64,000 nt of DNA, taken from the NCBI RefSeq assembly GCF_023156235.1, contig NZ_JAKZAI010000003.1:124001-188000 (forward strand). The letters are read 5' to 3'. Both the position numbers and the translations under genes were made by a program. The stretch comes from Marinobacter goseongensis (GTDB taxonomy: Bacteria; Pseudomonadota; Gammaproteobacteria; Pseudomonadales; Oleiphilaceae). Below are positions 17,990 to 27,591 of the stretch, one piece after another; the stretch's first letter is position 1, and each line of letters opens with the position of its first letter. The notes under the pieces were generated by a model. The model worked only from the letters and a program-made list of their open reading frames with translations, was not told the origin of the DNA and ran no database searches.

Positions 17990-18454
17990 ATGGATATTCG
18001 CAAAATCAAGAAACTGATCGAACTGCTCGAGGAATCCGACGTCGAGGAACTGGAGATTCACGAAGGTGATGACTCCGTTCGTATCTCCCGCCGTCGGGAA
18101 CAGGTCGCCGGCACCCAGTACATGGCCCATTACCCGGCGCCGGCACCCCAACCGGCAGCACCGGCCGCTGACAACCCCGGCACCGACCCGGGCGAGAGCG
18201 CAGCACCGCCGGCGCCCACCGGACACACGCTCAACTCACCCATGGTCGGCACCTTCTACCGTTCACCGTCACCCACGGCGAAAGCGTTTGTGGAAGTCGG
18301 CCAGAAGGTCAATGTGGGCGACGTTGTCTGCATCGTTGAAGCCATGAAGATGATGAACCAGATCGAGGCGGACAAGAGCGGCACCGTCACCGAAATCCTG
18401 GTTGAAAATGGCCAGCCGGTAGAGTTTGACCAGCCCCTGGTCGTCATTTCCTGA
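17990..18454 (+). CDS. accB: Biotin carboxyl carrier protein of acetyl-CoA carboxylase
   Basis: A 154-residue subunit that carries biotin between the carboxylase and transferase of acetyl-CoA carboxylase, committing carbon to fatty acids. It has an N-terminal helical segment ([16 protein letters not shown]), a Pro/Ala-rich linker at ~45-78 and the biotinyl domain with EAMKMMNQI, biotinylated at Lys120. Length matches E. coli AccB (156). It is followed directly by accC. Confidence 0.97.
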   Translation: MDIRKIKKLIELLEESDVEELEIHEGDDSVRISRRREQVAGTQYMAHYPAPAPQPAAPAADNPGTDPGESAAPPAPTGHTLNSPMVGTFYRSPSPTAKAFVEVGQKVNVGDVVCIVEAMKMMNQIEADKSGTVTEILVENGQPVEFDQPLVVIS

Positions 18455-18478
18455 ACTCGGTGATCGCACATCATGGCT

Positions 18479-19819
18479 ATGTTAGAAAAAGTTCTGATCG
18501 CAAACCGGGGCGAAATTGCACTCCGCATACTGCGAGCCTGTAAAGAGCTCGGCATTAAAACGGTGGCCGTCCACTCCCAGGTAGATCGTGATCTGATGCA
18601 CGTGCGCCTGGCGGATGAATCCGTCTGCATCGGTCCGAACAGCCCGACCGAGAGCTACCTGAACATCCCCACCATCATCAGCGCAGCGGAAGTCACCGAC
18701 TCGGTGGCCATCCATCCCGGTTACGGTTTCCTGGCGGAGAATGCCGACTTCGCGGAACAGGTCGAGAAGAGCGGTTTCCGCTTTATCGGCCCGCGAGCCG
18801 AAACCATTCGCCTGATGGGCAACAAGGTGTCTGCCATCAACGCCATGATCAAGGCCGGCGTTCCCACTGTACCCGGCTCCGATGGCCCGCTGACCGACGA
18901 CGACGAGCGCACACTGCGCATCGCGCGGGAAATCGGCTATCCGGTCATGATCAAGGCCGCGTCCGGCGGCGGTGGCCGGGGTATGCAGGTGATTCATTCG
19001 GAAGCCTCATTGCTCAAGGGCGTACAGATTACCCAGAGTGAGGCGCGCAACGCCTTTGGCGACCCCACGGTGTACCTGGAGAAGTTCCTGGAAAAACCGC
19101 GTCACGTGGAAGTTCAGGTGCTGGCCGACATGCACGGCAACTGCATTCATCTGGGTGACCGCGACTGCTCCATGCAGCGCCGCAACCAGAAGGTCATCGA
19201 GGAAGCGCCTGCGCCGAACATCAACCCCGAATCCCGCGCCCGCACCCTGAAAGCCTGTACCGATGCCTGCAAGGAAATCGGCTACGTAGGCGCCGGCACC
19301 TTCGAGTTCCTGTATCAGGACGGCGAGTTCTATTTCATCGAAATGAACACCCGGGTTCAGGTTGAGCACCCGGTGTCCGAGATGGTCACCGGTGTCGACA
19401 TCGTGCGGGAGCAGCTGCGGATCGCCAGCGGCCTGCCGCTGCAGTACACCCAGGACGACATCCGCATTTCCGGCCACGCCCTGGAGTGTCGCATCAACGC
19501 GGAAGATCCGAAAACGTTCGTACCCAGCCCCGGCAAGGTCAAGCACTTCCATGCCCCCGGCGGTAACGGCATCCGCGTGGATTCGCACCTGTACAGTGGT
19601 TACACGGTTCCGCCCTACTACGATTCCCTGGTGGCCAAGCTGATCACCTGGGGCGATGATCGCGAAATCGCCCGGCGCCGCATGAAGAACGCTCTCGACG
19701 AGCTGCTCGTTGAAGGCATCAAGACCAATCAATCCCTGCATCGAAAACTGGTGCGCGATGGTGGCTTCAAACAGGTAGACTTCACCATCCATTACCTGGA
19801 AAAACTGATACGGGATTGA
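18479..19819 (+). CDS. accC: Biotin carboxylase subunit of acetyl-CoA carboxylase
   Basis: A 446-residue ATP-grasp enzyme that carboxylates biotin on AccB. Seen are the N-terminal motif [33 protein letters not shown], the ATP loop ASGGGGRGM (~residues 160-168), [27 protein letters not shown] and the C-terminal [12 protein letters not shown]. The ATG at 18479 matches the usual start of the family; an ATG two codons upstream (18473) is an alternative and neither has a strong ribosome site. prmA starts seven bases after its stop. Confidence 0.97.
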   Translation: MLEKVLIANRGEIALRILRACKELGIKTVAVHSQVDRDLMHVRLADESVCIGPNSPTESYLNIPTIISAAEVTDSVAIHPGYGFLAENADFAEQVEKSGFRFIGPRAETIRLMGNKVSAINAMIKAGVPTVPGSDGPLTDDDERTLRIAREIGYPVMIKAASGGGGRGMQVIHSEASLLKGVQITQSEARNAFGDPTVYLEKFLEKPRHVEVQVLADMHGNCIHLGDRDCSMQRRNQKVIEEAPAPNINPESRARTLKACTDACKEIGYVGAGTFEFLYQDGEFYFIEMNTRVQVEHPVSEMVTGVDIVREQLRIASGLPLQYTQDDIRISGHALECRINAEDPKTFVPSPGKVKHFHAPGGNGIRVDSHLYSGYTVPPYYDSLVAKLITWGDDREIARRRMKNALDELLVEGIKTNQSLHRKLVRDGGFKQVDFTIHYLEKLIRD

Positions 19820-19826
19820 AACAACC

Positions 19827-20723
19827 ATGCCCTGGATACAACTACAGATCCCGGCTGATCCGGACAACGCGGACCAGCTGGAGGATCTGCTCATGGAGAT
19901 GGGCGCAGAGGCCGTCTCCATGGAGGACGCCGCAGACCAACCGCTCTACGAGCCGGATCCCGGCACCACGCCCTTGTGGCACCACACCAGCGTGACCGGC
20001 CTGTTCGACTCCGAGCGCGACATCGACCAGCTCTGCTCTGCGATCACCGACGCCTGGCATCAGCAGACCCAGCAATCCCTGCAAGGCATTGAGGTTACCC
20101 TGGTTGAGGACAAGGATTGGGAACGGGCCTGGATGGACGACTTCAAACCCCTGCAATTTGGGGAGCGGCTGTGGATCGTGCCCAGCTGGCACGACGCACC
20201 GGACCCCGAGGCCGCCAATCTGATGCTGGATCCGGGCCTGGCGTTCGGCACCGGCACCCACCCCACGACCGCGCTGTGTCTGCAGTGGCTGGACGGGCAA
20301 CCGGTGCAGGGCAAACAGGTGATCGATTACGGCTGTGGCTCGGGTATTCTCGGCCTGGCGGCTTTGCTGCTGGGTGCCGATCACGTGATCGGTGTGGACA
20401 CCGACCCACAGGCACTGGAGGCCAGCCGCGACAACGCCCAGCGCAACGGCGTTGACCCCGCCCGCCTGGACCTGTACCTGCCGGACAACGAACCGGACAC
20501 CCGCGCAGACATCATGCTCGCCAATATCCTGGCCCAGCCGCTCATCGGTCTGGCGCCGCACCTGGCGGCGAGAGTCAAACCCGGTGGCGACCTGGTGCTT
20601 TCAGGCATTCTGTCCAACCAGGCCCGGGACGTGATGGCGGCCTACGAGCCCTGGTTCGTGATGGACGAGCCCGAGCAGAAAGAAGAGTGGATACGCCTCA
20701 CAGGACGGCGCAACGACAGGTGA
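19827..20723 (+). CDS. prmA: Ribosomal protein L11 methyltransferase
   Basis: A 298-residue SAM-dependent enzyme that trimethylates ribosomal protein L11. The N-terminal substrate-recognition domain (1-~100) begins MPWIQLQIPAD; the methyltransferase domain carries DPGLAFGTGTHPTT, the SAM loop VIDYGCGSGILGLAAL (~residues 165-180) and LANILAQPLIGLAP corresponding to the NPPF-like motif. Length agrees with E. coli PrmA (293). It is last in the aroQ-accBC-prmA run. Confidence 0.96.
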   Translation: MPWIQLQIPADPDNADQLEDLLMEMGAEAVSMEDAADQPLYEPDPGTTPLWHHTSVTGLFDSERDIDQLCSAITDAWHQQTQQSLQGIEVTLVEDKDWERAWMDDFKPLQFGERLWIVPSWHDAPDPEAANLMLDPGLAFGTGTHPTTALCLQWLDGQPVQGKQVIDYGCGSGILGLAALLLGADHVIGVDTDPQALEASRDNAQRNGVDPARLDLYLPDNEPDTRADIMLANILAQPLIGLAPHLAARVKPGGDLVLSGILSNQARDVMAAYEPWFVMDEPEQKEEWIRLTGRRNDR

Positions 20724-20785
20724 CGAAACCTCGGTGACCGACTAAACTCCGTGACTCGTAGCGAAGTCGCTTACAGGAACGAAGC

Positions 20786-22057
20786 ATGACCCAGAGCAGC
20801 CTGCAGACACGATGTCCCAAATGCGATACCCGTTTCCGGGTAACGGATGAGCAACTCAGCATTGCCAAAGGCAAGGTGCGCTGCGGGAACTGCATGGAGG
20901 TGTTTAACGCCATCGATCATCAGATGGCTTCACCCGGTCAGGCAAAGCCGGCAGCACCGGAATCCACCAGATTCGTCGAGGCGGGAGAAGCCGCCAGCGG
21001 ATTTTCAGCCGATGACGATTTTGTGTTCGCTGACAATCCGGAAGAAGACGCCGCCGAAGGCAAATACGCCGGCACCAACCTGACCTTTTCCGACGAAGAG
21101 CTCAGTGACAGCTTTCGCTCATTTGACGAGAAATCACCGGCCGGCGGCCATGAGGATGACGGCCGCCCAACCAAGGAGCTCGATGAGAGCTGGGCCGAGG
21201 CCATGTTGTCGGATGACGACTCCGACAGGGATAACAGCCACCCTGCAACGCCCCAGGGCAGTAAACCGGCTGCGCCTGCCACGGAGCAATCCGAGGCGGC
21301 GCCGGAACCCAGGCCCGCTATTGCACCCTCCGTAACACCGGCCGCCAGACCACAACCGACGACGCCTGCGACCCAGTCTGACGAGACGAGCGCCGACACC
21401 CGGCAGGAGCCACCCCTGTCCCTGGAGCCAACAGCCGAGCCCACAACAGCCCCGGCTTTCACCGAGGCTCCGGCAGCACCGCCTGAGCCCGAGCCGTATG
21501 AACCTCTGAGCGCCCGCTTCCCTTACCACGATCTTCGGAGGGAACCGGTGTCAGTGGGTGGCGGTTCCGGCGGCACCGTGCGCCGTATTCTCTGGACGCT
21601 GGTGGTACTGGCGCTCACAGGCTTGCTGTTGGCCCAGGTGACCTGGTTCCAGTTTGACCGACTCTCGGCTATTCCGGAGCTGCGCCCGTTTTATGAGCAG
21701 GGCTGTGAGCTGGCCGGCTGCGAACTCAAGCCGCTGATCGATGTGGATGCCATCCAAAGCCGTAAACTGGTCGTGCGCACTGATCCCGAGAGCCGCAGCC
21801 AGTTGCTGGTGGAGGCGGTTATCATCAACCGCGCCGCCTTCGAGCAGCCTTTCCCGGCCATTGCGCTGACCTTCTCGAACCTCAATGGCGATGTGGTAGC
21901 CCAAAGCGTGTTCATGCCGGACGAGTACATCGCCGGAGACGGCCGCGATCTGGCCGCCATGCCCACCGAAACGCCGGTCAGGATCGCCATCGGCATTCGC
22001 GACCCCGGCCGTGATGCGGTCAACTACAACATCGCGTTCCGGGCCCACAGCCAGTAA
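20786..22057 (+). CDS. Zinc-ribbon and DUF3426 membrane protein
   Basis: A 423-residue protein. Residues 1-42 form an MJ0042-type zinc ribbon (CPKCDTRFRV and CGNCMEVF). Residues ~45-240 are a low-complexity acidic then Pro/Ala-rich linker. A transmembrane helix lies at ~268-288 (ILWTLVVLALTGLLLAQVTW), and residues ~295-423 are a DUF3426 domain expected in the periplasm. Such proteins sit between prmA and dusB-fis in pseudomonads; their function is unknown. The long linker suggests a tether between a cytoplasmic metal-binding head and the envelope. Confidence 0.85.
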   Translation: MTQSSLQTRCPKCDTRFRVTDEQLSIAKGKVRCGNCMEVFNAIDHQMASPGQAKPAAPESTRFVEAGEAASGFSADDDFVFADNPEEDAAEGKYAGTNLTFSDEELSDSFRSFDEKSPAGGHEDDGRPTKELDESWAEAMLSDDDSDRDNSHPATPQGSKPAAPATEQSEAAPEPRPAIAPSVTPAARPQPTTPATQSDETSADTRQEPPLSLEPTAEPTTAPAFTEAPAAPPEPEPYEPLSARFPYHDLRREPVSVGGGSGGTVRRILWTLVVLALTGLLLAQVTWFQFDRLSAIPELRPFYEQGCELAGCELKPLIDVDAIQSRKLVVRTDPESRSQLLVEAVIINRAAFEQPFPAIALTFSNLNGDVVAQSVFMPDEYIAGDGRDLAAMPTETPVRIAIGIRDPGRDAVNYNIAFRAHSQ

Positions 22058-22130
22058 GCAATTTTTTAGTCATGGATCATGGCGGGCCGCCATCGAACAG
22101 ACTAAAAGTCAACCAGAAAGAACGAAAAAT

Positions 22131-22192
22131 AATCAATTTTTTCACTGCTTTGCCCCTTCAATCGTCGGCCCCCCGACGGTATCATTAGCGCC
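22131..22192 (+). promoter_or_regulatory. Growth-rate-type promoter of dusB-fis
   Basis: TTCAAT (22157-22162) and TATCAT (22180-22185) are 17 bases apart, followed by a GC-rich discriminator (TAGCGCC). Immediately upstream lies an A/T-rich stretch at about 22121-22144 placed where an UP element would be. The E. coli fis promoter has the same general design and is under stringent control. The spacer itself contains an inverted repeat CGTCGG/CCGACG. Confidence 0.6.
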
Positions 22193-22273
22193 TTTCGGAT
22201 CTGGATCGGTTACTTATTGAGCAACCTTTCCACTCCGGCCCTTGCTGATTCTGCTGTAACACGGACTGAAACC

Positions 22274-23272
22274 ATGCTGCCGACGGCGAAGATCGGGCCC
22301 TATACCCTGCCCAACCCGCTGATTGTCGCACCCATGGCGGGCGTGACAGACCGACCCTTCCGGCTGCTGTGCCGGGACATGGGCGCGGGTCTGGCGGTGT
22401 CAGAAATGGTTATCGCAGACAGCAAGCTCTGGCACACCCGTAAATCCCGGTTCCGCATGAACCACACCGGCGAGCCGGAACCCAGATCGGTACAGATTGC
22501 CGGCGGAGATCCGGACATGCTGGCCGAGGCAGCGCGGTTGAACGCCGAATTCGGCGCCCAGATCATCGATATCAACATGGGTTGCCCGGCCAAGAAGGTA
22601 TGCAATAAGGCCGCGGGTTCGGCGTTGATGAAAGATGAGGGGCTGGTTCGCGACATCCTCGAGGCCGTGGTCGCCGCGGTCGACATTCCGGTAACCCTGA
22701 AAATGCGCACCGGGTGGGATCGCGAGCATCGCAACGCCCCGCTGATTGCCCGTATGGCCGAAGATGCCGGCATCCAGGCGCTGGCCATCCATGGCCGTAC
22801 TCGGGCCGACGCCTACAAGGGCGACGCGGAATACGACACCATTGCGGAAGTGAAATCCCGGGTCGGTATCCCGGTGTTTGCTAACGGTGATATCACCTCA
22901 CCGGAAAAAGCGAAGCGGGTGCTCGAGTACACCGGAGCGGATGGCCTGCTGATCGGCCGAGCTGCCCAGGGCCGGCCCTGGATCTTCCGGGAGATCCTGC
23001 ACTACCTCGAGACCGGCAAGCGGCTGTGTGCCCCGCCTCTGAACGAGGTAGAGCGTATTCTGATCGGGCATCTTGACGCCCTGCACGCCTTTTATGGCGA
23101 AATCATGGGCGTGCGTATCGCCAGAAAACACGTGGGGTGGTATCTGCAATCTCACGATGAGAGCAAACAGTTTCGCAAATGCTTCAACGCCCTGAACGAG
23201 GCGATGGCGCAGAGAGACAGCATTCAACAGTACTTTGCAGGCTTACGAAATGGAGAGGTATTCGCAGCATGA
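22274..23272 (+). CDS. dusB: tRNA-dihydrouridine synthase B
   Basis: A 332-residue FMN enzyme that reduces specific uridines in the tRNA D-loop. Signatures: [12 protein letters not shown] (~residues 19-30), [12 protein letters not shown] with the catalytic Cys, [35 protein letters not shown] and [12 protein letters not shown]. The ATG at 22274 matches the E. coli start; the open frame continues to a TTG at 22217 that would add 19 unrelated residues. Its stop overlaps the fis start (ATGA), the coupling seen in E. coli. Confidence 0.95.
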   Translation: MLPTAKIGPYTLPNPLIVAPMAGVTDRPFRLLCRDMGAGLAVSEMVIADSKLWHTRKSRFRMNHTGEPEPRSVQIAGGDPDMLAEAARLNAEFGAQIIDINMGCPAKKVCNKAAGSALMKDEGLVRDILEAVVAAVDIPVTLKMRTGWDREHRNAPLIARMAEDAGIQALAIHGRTRADAYKGDAEYDTIAEVKSRVGIPVFANGDITSPEKAKRVLEYTGADGLLIGRAAQGRPWIFREILHYLETGKRLCAPPLNEVERILIGHLDALHAFYGEIMGVRIARKHVGWYLQSHDESKQFRKCFNALNEAMAQRDSIQQYFAGLRNGEVFAA

Positions 23273-23586
23273 CCGCTGAGACTTTGGCAAATGAGAACAT
23301 CAACACATCGGCCAACGATGACACCCATCAGTTGCAAACGGTGAACAGCAGCGGCAACAGCGTCACCCTGCGCGACAGCGTGGAAGTGGCCCTGAAGAAC
23401 TACTTTGCGCAGCTTGATGGCGCGCCGGTGACCGAGGTGTATCAGCTGGTACTCTCCGAGGTAGAAGCCCCCCTGCTTGAACAGGTGATGAAGTACACCC
23501 GCAACAACCAGACCAAGGCGTCCACCATGCTTGGACTGAATCGCGGTACGCTTCGCAAGAAGCTCAAGCAGTACGGTCTGCTATAA
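23269..23586 (+). CDS. fis: Nucleoid protein Fis
   Basis: A 105-residue DNA-bending regulator. The N-terminal ~30 residues are variable, followed by [18 protein letters not shown] and the C-terminal helix-turn-helix [24 protein letters not shown] (~residues 79-102). E. coli Fis has 98 residues. The ATG at 23269 overlaps the dusB stop, so synthesis should follow the dusB promoter, which has growth-rate features. Confidence 0.96.
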   Translation: MTAETLANENINTSANDDTHQLQTVNSSGNSVTLRDSVEVALKNYFAQLDGAPVTEVYQLVLSEVEAPLLEQVMKYTRNNQTKASTMLGLNRGTLRKKLKQYGLL

Positions 23587-23607
23587 TTCAGACACCCCGA
23601 ATAAACG

Positions 23608-23638
23608 AGGGCCTCCCGGACACCATTCGCGAGGCCCT
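23608..23638 (+). terminator. Hairpin between fis and purH
   Basis: AGGGCCTC (23608-23615) pairs with GAGGCCCT (23631-23638) around a 15-base loop, followed by TATTCGTTC. It probably ends the dusB-fis transcript, though the T-tract is short. Confidence 0.6.
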
Positions 23639-23672
23639 TATTCGTTCATCTCCAGCAGAAATTATGTGACCC

Positions 23673-25253
23673 ATGGCAAATCAGGCTAATACTCCCGTCC
23701 GTCGCGCGCTGATCAGCGTGTCCGATAAAACCGGCATTGTCGACTTCGGCCATGCCCTGACCGAGCGCGGTGTCGAGCTGCTCTCCACCGGCGGCACCTT
23801 CCGTCTGCTCAAGGAAAACAACGTTCCGGTGACGGAAGTCAGTGATTACACCGGCTTCCCGGAAATGATGGATGGCCGGGTCAAAACCCTGCACCCGAAA
23901 ATCCACGGCGGCATACTCGGCCGTCGCGGTACCGACGACGCCATCATGGGCCAGCACGGGATCAACCCCATCGACATGGTGGTGGTCAACCTCTACCCCT
24001 TCGAAGACACCGTCGCCAACCCGGACTGTGATCTGGCGACCGCCATCGAGAACATCGACATCGGGGGCCCGACCATGGTGCGTGCCGCCGCCAAGAACCA
24101 CAACGACGTAACCATCGTGGTCAACGCGGCGGATTACCGCCGCATTCTCAAGGAGCTCGACACCAACGATGGCGAACTGAGCTACCACACCCGCTTCGAT
24201 CTGGCGGTCAAAGCGTTCGAACACACTGCCGGCTACGATGGCGCCATCGCCAATTACCTGGGCGGCCGCACGCCGGACAACGACAACGCCGACTTCCCAC
24301 GCACCTTCAATGCCCAGTTTGTGAAAGTGCAGGACATGCGATACGGCGAAAATCCCCATCAACGGGCCGCTTTCTACGCTGAACGCAACCCGAAAGAAGC
24401 CTGCGTCGCCACCGCCAGGCAGTTGCAGGGCAAAGAGCTGTCCTACAACAACGTGGCTGACACCGATGCCGCTCTGGAGTGCGTCAAGCCCTTCGCCGAT
24501 CCGGCCTGCGTGATCGTCAAGCACGCCAATCCCTGCGGCGTGGCCATCGGCGCAGACATCCACCAGGCCTACGATCTGGCCTTCGCCACCGACCCCACGT
24601 CGGCGTTCGGCGGCATCATTGCCTTCAACCGTGAGCTGGACGCCGAGACCGCAAAAGCCATCATCGACCGTCAGTTCGTGGAAGTGATTATCGCGCCCAC
24701 GATAGCGCCGGAAGCGGTGGAGCTGGTGGCCGCCAAGAAGAACGTACGCCTGCTGGCCTGCGGCGAGTTCAACGGCGAACGTGCGAAATCGCTGGATTAC
24801 AAGCGCGTGACCGGCGGCCTGCTGGTCCAGGATCGCGACCTGGGCATGGTGGCGATGGAAGACGTGAAAGTGGTCACCGAACGCCAGCCGTCCGAGGCCG
24901 AACTGAATGATCTGCTGTTCGCCTGGGAGGTGGCCAAGTATGTGAAATCGAATGCCATCGTCTACGCCAAGGCCGGACGCACCATCGGGGTTGGCGCCGG
25001 CCAGATGAGCCGCGTCTACAGCGCCAGAATCGCCGGTATCAAGGCCGCCGATGAAGGCCTGGAGGTGAAAGGCTCGGTGATGGCATCGGATGCCTTCTTC
25101 CCGTTCCGCGACGGCATCGACGCCGCTGCCCAGGCCGGAATCACCGCGGTGATTCAGCCCGGCGGTTCCATGCGCGACCAGGAAGTGATCGATGCCGCCA
25201 ACGAGCATGGCATTGCCATGGTGTTCACCGGCATGCGCCACTTCCGACATTAA
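23673..25253 (+). CDS. purH: Bifunctional AICAR transformylase / IMP cyclohydrolase
   Basis: A 526-residue enzyme for the last two steps of IMP synthesis. The N-terminal IMP cyclohydrolase domain (1-~200) begins [14 protein letters not shown] and includes STGGTFRLL and [14 protein letters not shown]. The C-terminal transformylase domain has RYGENPHQ, the catalytic KHANPCG and the terminal [21 protein letters not shown] split near the end. Length matches E. coli PurH (529). purD follows after 12 bases. Confidence 0.97.
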   Translation: MANQANTPVRRALISVSDKTGIVDFGHALTERGVELLSTGGTFRLLKENNVPVTEVSDYTGFPEMMDGRVKTLHPKIHGGILGRRGTDDAIMGQHGINPIDMVVVNLYPFEDTVANPDCDLATAIENIDIGGPTMVRAAAKNHNDVTIVVNAADYRRILKELDTNDGELSYHTRFDLAVKAFEHTAGYDGAIANYLGGRTPDNDNADFPRTFNAQFVKVQDMRYGENPHQRAAFYAERNPKEACVATARQLQGKELSYNNVADTDAALECVKPFADPACVIVKHANPCGVAIGADIHQAYDLAFATDPTSAFGGIIAFNRELDAETAKAIIDRQFVEVIIAPTIAPEAVELVAAKKNVRLLACGEFNGERAKSLDYKRVTGGLLVQDRDLGMVAMEDVKVVTERQPSEAELNDLLFAWEVAKYVKSNAIVYAKAGRTIGVGAGQMSRVYSARIAGIKAADEGLEVKGSVMASDAFFPFRDGIDAAAQAGITAVIQPGGSMRDQEVIDAANEHGIAMVFTGMRHFRH

Positions 25254-25265
25254 TAGGAGACAACC

Positions 25266-26552
25266 ATGAACATTCTCGTCATTGGCTCAGGTGGTCGTGA
25301 GCACGCGCTGGCGTGGAAGGCTGCCCAGTCTCCGGATGCGGACCGTGTGTTTGTCGCGCCCGGCAACGCCGGCACCGCAACAGAGCCCGGCCTGGAAAAC
25401 ATCAACATCGACACAATGGATTTGAATGGTCTGGCGGATTTTGCCGCCGCCAACAATGTGGGCCTGACCATCGTGGGCCCCGAAGCCCCCCTGGTGGCCG
25501 GCATTTGCGACCTGTTCGAAGAACGCGGCCTGCGGGTGTTCGGCCCCAGCGCCGGTGCAGCGCAACTGGAAGGCTCCAAAGCTTTTACCAAGGACTTCCT
25601 GGCGCGCCAGAACATCCCTACCGCCGGGTATGGCAATTTTACCGAGGTGGACAAAGCCCTCGCCTACGTCCGTGAGCAGGGTGCGCCCATCGTGGTCAAG
25701 GCCGACGGCCTGGCGGCCGGCAAAGGCGTGATTGTCGCCATGACCCTGGCAGAAGCCGAAGACGCCATTCGCGACATGCTCGCCGGTAATGCCTTCGGTG
25801 AAGCCGGCAGCCGCGTGGTGATCGAGGAGTTCCTCGACGGCGAGGAAGCCAGCTTTATTGTCATGGTCGACGGCGAACACGTGCTGCCGATGGCCACGTC
25901 CCAGGACCACAAGCGGGTTGGTGACGGCGATACCGGGCCCAACACCGGCGGTATGGGCGCTTACTCACCCGCGCCGGTGGTTACTGCGGACGTGCACCAG
26001 CGCATCATGGACGAAGTGATCTATCCTACCGTGCGTGGCATGGCAGCCGAAGGCCACCCCTACAAAGGCTTCCTGTACGCCGGCCTGATGATCGACGGCA
26101 ACGGTGCCCCCAAGGTGATTGAGTTCAACTGCCGCTTCGGGGATCCCGAAACCCAGCCCATCATGTTGCGGATGAAATCCGACCTGGTCGAGCTGTGCGG
26201 CGCTGCCATCGACAGCAAGCTGGACCAGTGCACCTCGGACTGGGACGAGCGCGCGTCCGTGGGCATTGTGTTGGCGGCCGGGGGTTACCCGGGCAGCTAT
26301 AACAAGGGTGATGTGATTGCCGGCCTGCCGGAATCAGAAACCGAAGGCGAGAAGGTGTTCCACGCCGGCACCCGCCTCAACGGGGACCAGGTGGTCACCA
26401 ATGGCGGCCGCGTACTGTGCGCGACGGCCCTGGGGCACACGGTCACCGAGGCCCAGCAACGGGCCTACGACGTCGCCGCCCGCATCTGCTGGGACGGTGT
26501 GTTTTATCGCAATGACATCGCCTATCGGGCGATTGCGCGGGAAAATTCCTGA
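25266..26552 (+). CDS. purD: Phosphoribosylamine-glycine ligase
   Basis: A 428-residue ATP-grasp enzyme making GAR from phosphoribosylamine and glycine. Signatures: MNILVIGSGGREHALAWK at the start, GPEAPLVAGI, ATP-grasp segments KADGLAAGKGV and EEFLDGEEAS, TGPNTGGMGAYSPAP and FNCRFGDPETQP. The ribosome site is AGGAG eight bases before the ATG. It forms an operon with purH. Confidence 0.97.
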   Translation: MNILVIGSGGREHALAWKAAQSPDADRVFVAPGNAGTATEPGLENINIDTMDLNGLADFAAANNVGLTIVGPEAPLVAGICDLFEERGLRVFGPSAGAAQLEGSKAFTKDFLARQNIPTAGYGNFTEVDKALAYVREQGAPIVVKADGLAAGKGVIVAMTLAEAEDAIRDMLAGNAFGEAGSRVVIEEFLDGEEASFIVMVDGEHVLPMATSQDHKRVGDGDTGPNTGGMGAYSPAPVVTADVHQRIMDEVIYPTVRGMAAEGHPYKGFLYAGLMIDGNGAPKVIEFNCRFGDPETQPIMLRMKSDLVELCGAAIDSKLDQCTSDWDERASVGIVLAAGGYPGSYNKGDVIAGLPESETEGEKVFHAGTRLNGDQVVTNGGRVLCATALGHTVTEAQQRAYDVAARICWDGVFYRNDIAYRAIARENS

Positions 26553-26575
26553 CACGTGAACGGAGCTGACGAGTC

Positions 26576-27514
26576 ATGACATCCACGAGCCGCCTGCCGG
26601 TTGTGCTGTTTCTGCTGATCACTGCAATCCTCTCGGGCTGCTCGCGTCAGGCCATTTACGATACCGCCATCGACTGGGAGCGTTCCGCGGCCGGCCTGGA
26701 GCCAGACCGGATCGCTGTCGGCAAACTGGACATCGCCTACCTTCGCAACAAGGAGACGGTGGACGGTGACACTATCGTGCTGATCCACGGTTTCGGTGCC
26801 AACAAGGACAACTGGACCCGTCTTGCCCGTGAGCTGACCGACGAATTCAACGTCTACGCCATCGACCTGCCCGGTCATGGTGACAGCAGCAAGGAACTGG
26901 ATCTGGGCTACCGCTTCGAGGATCAGGTACAGCACGTTGCCCGCATCCTTGACGCGCTCAACATTGATCAGGCCCACCTGATGGGTAACTCTATGGGCGG
27001 CGCCATCACAGCGCTCTACTCCGCGACCTTTCCCGAGCAGGTTCGCTCGGCGGTGCTGTTCAACCCCGCGGGGATATTCGAGTACGAGAGCGAGCTGGTG
27101 GAGCTGGTCACCGAGGGAGACAACCCGCTGATTCCAAAGGAATCGGGTGATTTTGACAGGCTGTTGGATTTTGCCCTGGAAAAACGCCCGTTCGTGCCCT
27201 GGCCGATCCTCGGGGTGATGGAGGAGAAGGCCATCGCCAACCGTGAAGTCAACCAGGTGATCTTTGCCGCCATCCGCGACACCGGTTTCGAATCCGACTT
27301 CCGCACCGCCATCCGGGAGGTCACGGTGCCGGTGCTGGTGGTGTGGGGCAAGGAGGACCGGGTCATCAACTATCGCAACGCCGACCTGTTCGTTGAAGCC
27401 ATCCCGCGCTCAACGAAAGTCATTCTGGACGACATCGGCCACGCCCCCATGGTTGAGGCACCGAAAAGATCGGCCCAGCTGTTCCGTGATTTCATTGGCG
27501 ACAGCAAGCGCTGA
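26576..27514 (+). CDS. Alpha/beta-hydrolase lipoprotein (esterase/lipase type)
   Basis: A 312-residue lipoprotein. The signal peptide ends in a lipobox LSGC (Cys22), so it is membrane-anchored in the periplasm or outer membrane. The hydrolase fold shows the oxyanion loop IHGFGANKDNW, nucleophile elbow GNSMGG (Ser near residue 143), acid in WGKEDRV and His in IGHAPMVEAP. A cap region lies between residues ~170 and 235. It is closest in pattern to LipA/EstA-like carboxylester hydrolases; the substrate is unknown. It follows purD by 23 bases but appears functionally unrelated. Confidence 0.85.
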   Translation: MTSTSRLPVVLFLLITAILSGCSRQAIYDTAIDWERSAAGLEPDRIAVGKLDIAYLRNKETVDGDTIVLIHGFGANKDNWTRLARELTDEFNVYAIDLPGHGDSSKELDLGYRFEDQVQHVARILDALNIDQAHLMGNSMGGAITALYSATFPEQVRSAVLFNPAGIFEYESELVELVTEGDNPLIPKESGDFDRLLDFALEKRPFVPWPILGVMEEKAIANREVNQVIFAAIRDTGFESDFRTAIREVTVPVLVVWGKEDRVINYRNADLFVEAIPRSTKVILDDIGHAPMVEAPKRSAQLFRDFIGDSKR

Positions 27515-27591
27515 CCTGCTGGTCGACTACAGTTTGCGCCTGAAAACCAGTAAGCTTCAGGGCAGGATTACCCTGTCTCCCGAGCGGTTCA

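Noticed and set aside
22079..22093. ATGGCGG/CCGCCAT hairpin after the DUF3426 gene
   Set aside because: The arms are separated by a single base and no T-tract follows; it may be chance.
23646..25250. A 534-codon open frame antisense to purH
   Set aside because: purH is unambiguous on the plus strand; the antisense translation is rich in Gly/His/Val and resembles no family.
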